DNA of 5,236 nucleotides from Bacteroidota bacterium. GTDB taxonomy: Bacteria; Bacteroidota; Bacteroidia; NS11-12g; UBA955. This document shows, in pieces, positions 4,034-5,236 of the stretch (position 1 is its first letter; every line of letters begins with the position of its first letter). Under the pieces are notes generated by a model. The model was not told the DNA's origin. It was given only the letters and a program-made list of their open reading frames with translations, and did no database searches. The DNA lies in contig JAGWYC010000145.1 of the NCBI GenBank assembly GCA_018969565.1, positions 1-5,236 of the forward strand, in the 5' to 3' direction. The position numbers were made by a program, and so were the translations under genes.

Positions 4034-5236
4034 ATGAAGAATTTCCTCATCCGGCTCCTTTTGGTTTTTCTTTTTCCCGCTGCAGCTCATTCTGTCCATG
4101 CCCAGAGCGGAGCATATTGCATTGAAAACCGCTTTTCAGAATCTTCCTACTTTGAACTTTCAGACCTCAGCGTTACGCGCTCTGTAGTGTACAGCGTGGT
4201 GCGGCGCTGGCCCGGCAACGGGGTAGATACCCTGAAAATGGATGTGTATAGTCCGGATACCCTGCGTGACCCGCTTACTTCCAGGCCGGCCATTCTATTC
4301 ATGCATGGCGGCGCCTGGCTGCTGGGCAACCGGGCCGATGCAGGCATTCAGCAGAAATGCGTGGACTGGGCCAAGAGGGGATTTGTGGTGGCCTCTGTTT
4401 CCTACCGTCTGGGCTGGAACTGCAAAGCCTCTGACCTGCCGGGTGTTTGTGTGTTGTGCCAGGGGAATTACTTTGACATGAATACCGCCGTGTATCGCGG
4501 CGCCCAGGATGCCCATACCGCCATGCGCTGGCTGGTGGCCAACAGCAAACGGTTTCGTATTGATACCTCGGCGCTCTTTGCAGGAGGGGAAAGCGCAGGC
4601 GCCTTCAATGCACTGCACATGGCATACTGGTCACCGGCGTATGCGCGCATTGCTTTTAACGGCGGACCCTATAAGATTCTGGGAGCATTGGACAGTTCCG
4701 GTTGGTATCCGGGGCTGAAATTCCGCATCCGGGGCGTCATCAACAATTGCGGGGCTGTACTCAATGATGCCAAATTGTATTTCCCTAAAACACCTGTGGT
4801 ATCTTTTCACGATGCGGCCGATTGTGTGGTGCCTTATCGTGCCGATCGGGTGTTGAATTGCTGCGCCACCAGTTTCTTTTACGCCCGCGGCAGTAAGCTG
4901 ATTCATGACGAGCAGACGGCAGCCTCTGTGCCTTCAGAACTTCATACCATGCAGGGTGTTACGCCCCAACACTGTTCCTATCCTTCGCTGACCATGGTGC
5001 AGGAATCCAGTTGTTTTATCAAGAAATTGCTCTGCGGCATGAATCCGGGCGGGGAAATGGACTATCCAGCCAAACCTTCGGTGAGCTGTGCCAGCCTGAA
5101 ATCAAGCGGGGTGAAGGAAATGGAAATGCAGCGGGTCAAGCTCTGGCCCAATCCCACCAACCATACCTTGAATCTGGAAGGCGACATTCTGCGCAAGGAA
5201 CAGGAAATTACCTTATACGACCTGAGCGGACGTGTG
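4034..5236 (+). CDS. Secreted alpha/beta-hydrolase (carboxylesterase/BD-FAE-like) with type IX sorting domain (3' end outside window)
   Basis: Of this protein 401 codons are visible. It probably hydrolyses an ester bond outside the cell; the substrate is unknown. Residues 1-24 are a signal peptide (MKNFLIRLLLVFLFP to HAQ). The catalytic domain spans about 50-335. It has HGGAW (91-95) as the oxyanion-hole loop, GGESAG with nucleophile Ser187, HDAADCVVPY with likely acid Asp263, and TPQH with likely base His313. These fit the BD-FAE/alpha-beta-hydrolase-3 type esterases, some of which act on plant polysaccharide esters. There are 13 cysteines (including the 276/277 pair), suggesting disulphides. 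VKLWPNPTNHTLNLEGDI from 368 on, with LYDLSGRV at the edge, is the start of a T9SS type A sorting domain. The protein is thus routed through the type IX system and either anchored or released. A TAG sits directly before the ATG in frame, so no earlier start exists. It faces away from the metal genes and is unlikely to share their function. Confidence 0.92.
   Translation, partial: MKNFLIRLLLVFLFPAAAHSVHAQSGAYCIENRFSESSYFELSDLSVTRSVVYSVVRRWPGNGVDTLKMDVYSPDTLRDPLTSRPAILFMHGGAWLLGNRADAGIQQKCVDWAKRGFVVASVSYRLGWNCKASDLPGVCVLCQGNYFDMNTAVYRGAQDAHTAMRWLVANSKRFRIDTSALFAGGESAGAFNALHMAYWSPAYARIAFNGGPYKILGALDSSGWYPGLKFRIRGVINNCGAVLNDAKLYFPKTPVVSFHDAADCVVPYRADRVLNCCATSFFYARGSKLIHDEQTAASVPSELHTMQGVTPQHCSYPSLTMVQESSCFIKKLLCGMNPGGEMDYPAKPSVSCASLKSSGVKEMEMQRVKLWPNPTNHTLNLEGDILRKEQEITLYDLSGRV

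Noticed and set aside
3830..4099. Minus-strand ORF of 89 codons spanning the right repeat and the start of the hydrolase
   Set aside because: It overlaps the hydrolase signal-peptide region and the repeat, and its product looks like random translation.
4147..4906. Several minus-strand ORFs and two plus-strand shifted ORFs inside the hydrolase gene
   Set aside because: They are shadows of a continuous hydrolase frame that carries all catalytic motifs.

Overview
The window looks like chromosomal DNA from a member of the Bacteroidota. The grounds are a TonB-dependent receptor with a Bacteroidota-style carboxypeptidase-regulatory-like N-terminal domain and a CCNLSESF plug motif, a secreted enzyme ending in a type IX secretion (Por) sorting domain, matches to the Bacteroidota -7 promoter element TAnnTTTG, mostly absent Shine-Dalgarno sequences, and a DUF6934-type gene. 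I cannot resolve the genus; a Chitinophagia/Saprospiria-like lineage is a guess.

Left third (1-2566, minus strand): a three-gene set read right to left. It comprises a small cysteine-rich exported protein resembling the HYC_CC_PP family (2566-2177), an exported HMA-domain metal-binding protein (2071-1703), and a TonB-dependent outer-membrane receptor (1727 to beyond base 1). The last two genes overlap by 25 nt. All three products carry adjacent cysteine pairs, so this reads as a transition-metal (most likely copper) handling or uptake module of the cell envelope.

Middle (2567-4033): an AT-rich accessory stretch. It holds an almost complete DUF6934-family reading frame with no usable start codon (2959-3402), followed by a 56-codon ORF with its own candidate promoter (3440-3610). 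This pair is bracketed by two copies of a repeat of about 125 bp in inverted orientation (2585-2710 and 3880-4004; about 99 of 126 aligned columns agree by hand count). Each copy begins, on the inner side, with a GC-rich palindrome CCGCCYRGGCGG followed by GCATATTTG. Each ends, on the outer side, 18-29 nt before the start codon of an outward-facing exported-protein gene. A third, short copy of the palindrome and GCATATTT lies at 2741-2766. Two copies of another small palindromic unit (AGCTCCnnAGGAGCGACA) lie 50 bp apart at 2779-2846. A G9 tract is at 2895-2903, and three small hairpins lie at 3766-3841.

Right third (4034-5236, plus strand): an exported alpha/beta-hydrolase of the carboxylesterase/BD-FAE type, with an HGGAW oxyanion motif, a GESAG nucleophile elbow and the start of a type IX sorting domain. 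It runs off the window edge.

The most unusual item is the architecture: a DUF6934/small-ORF pair sitting between inverted copies of a promoter-proximal repeat. No CRISPR array, rRNA, tRNA or transposase gene was seen.
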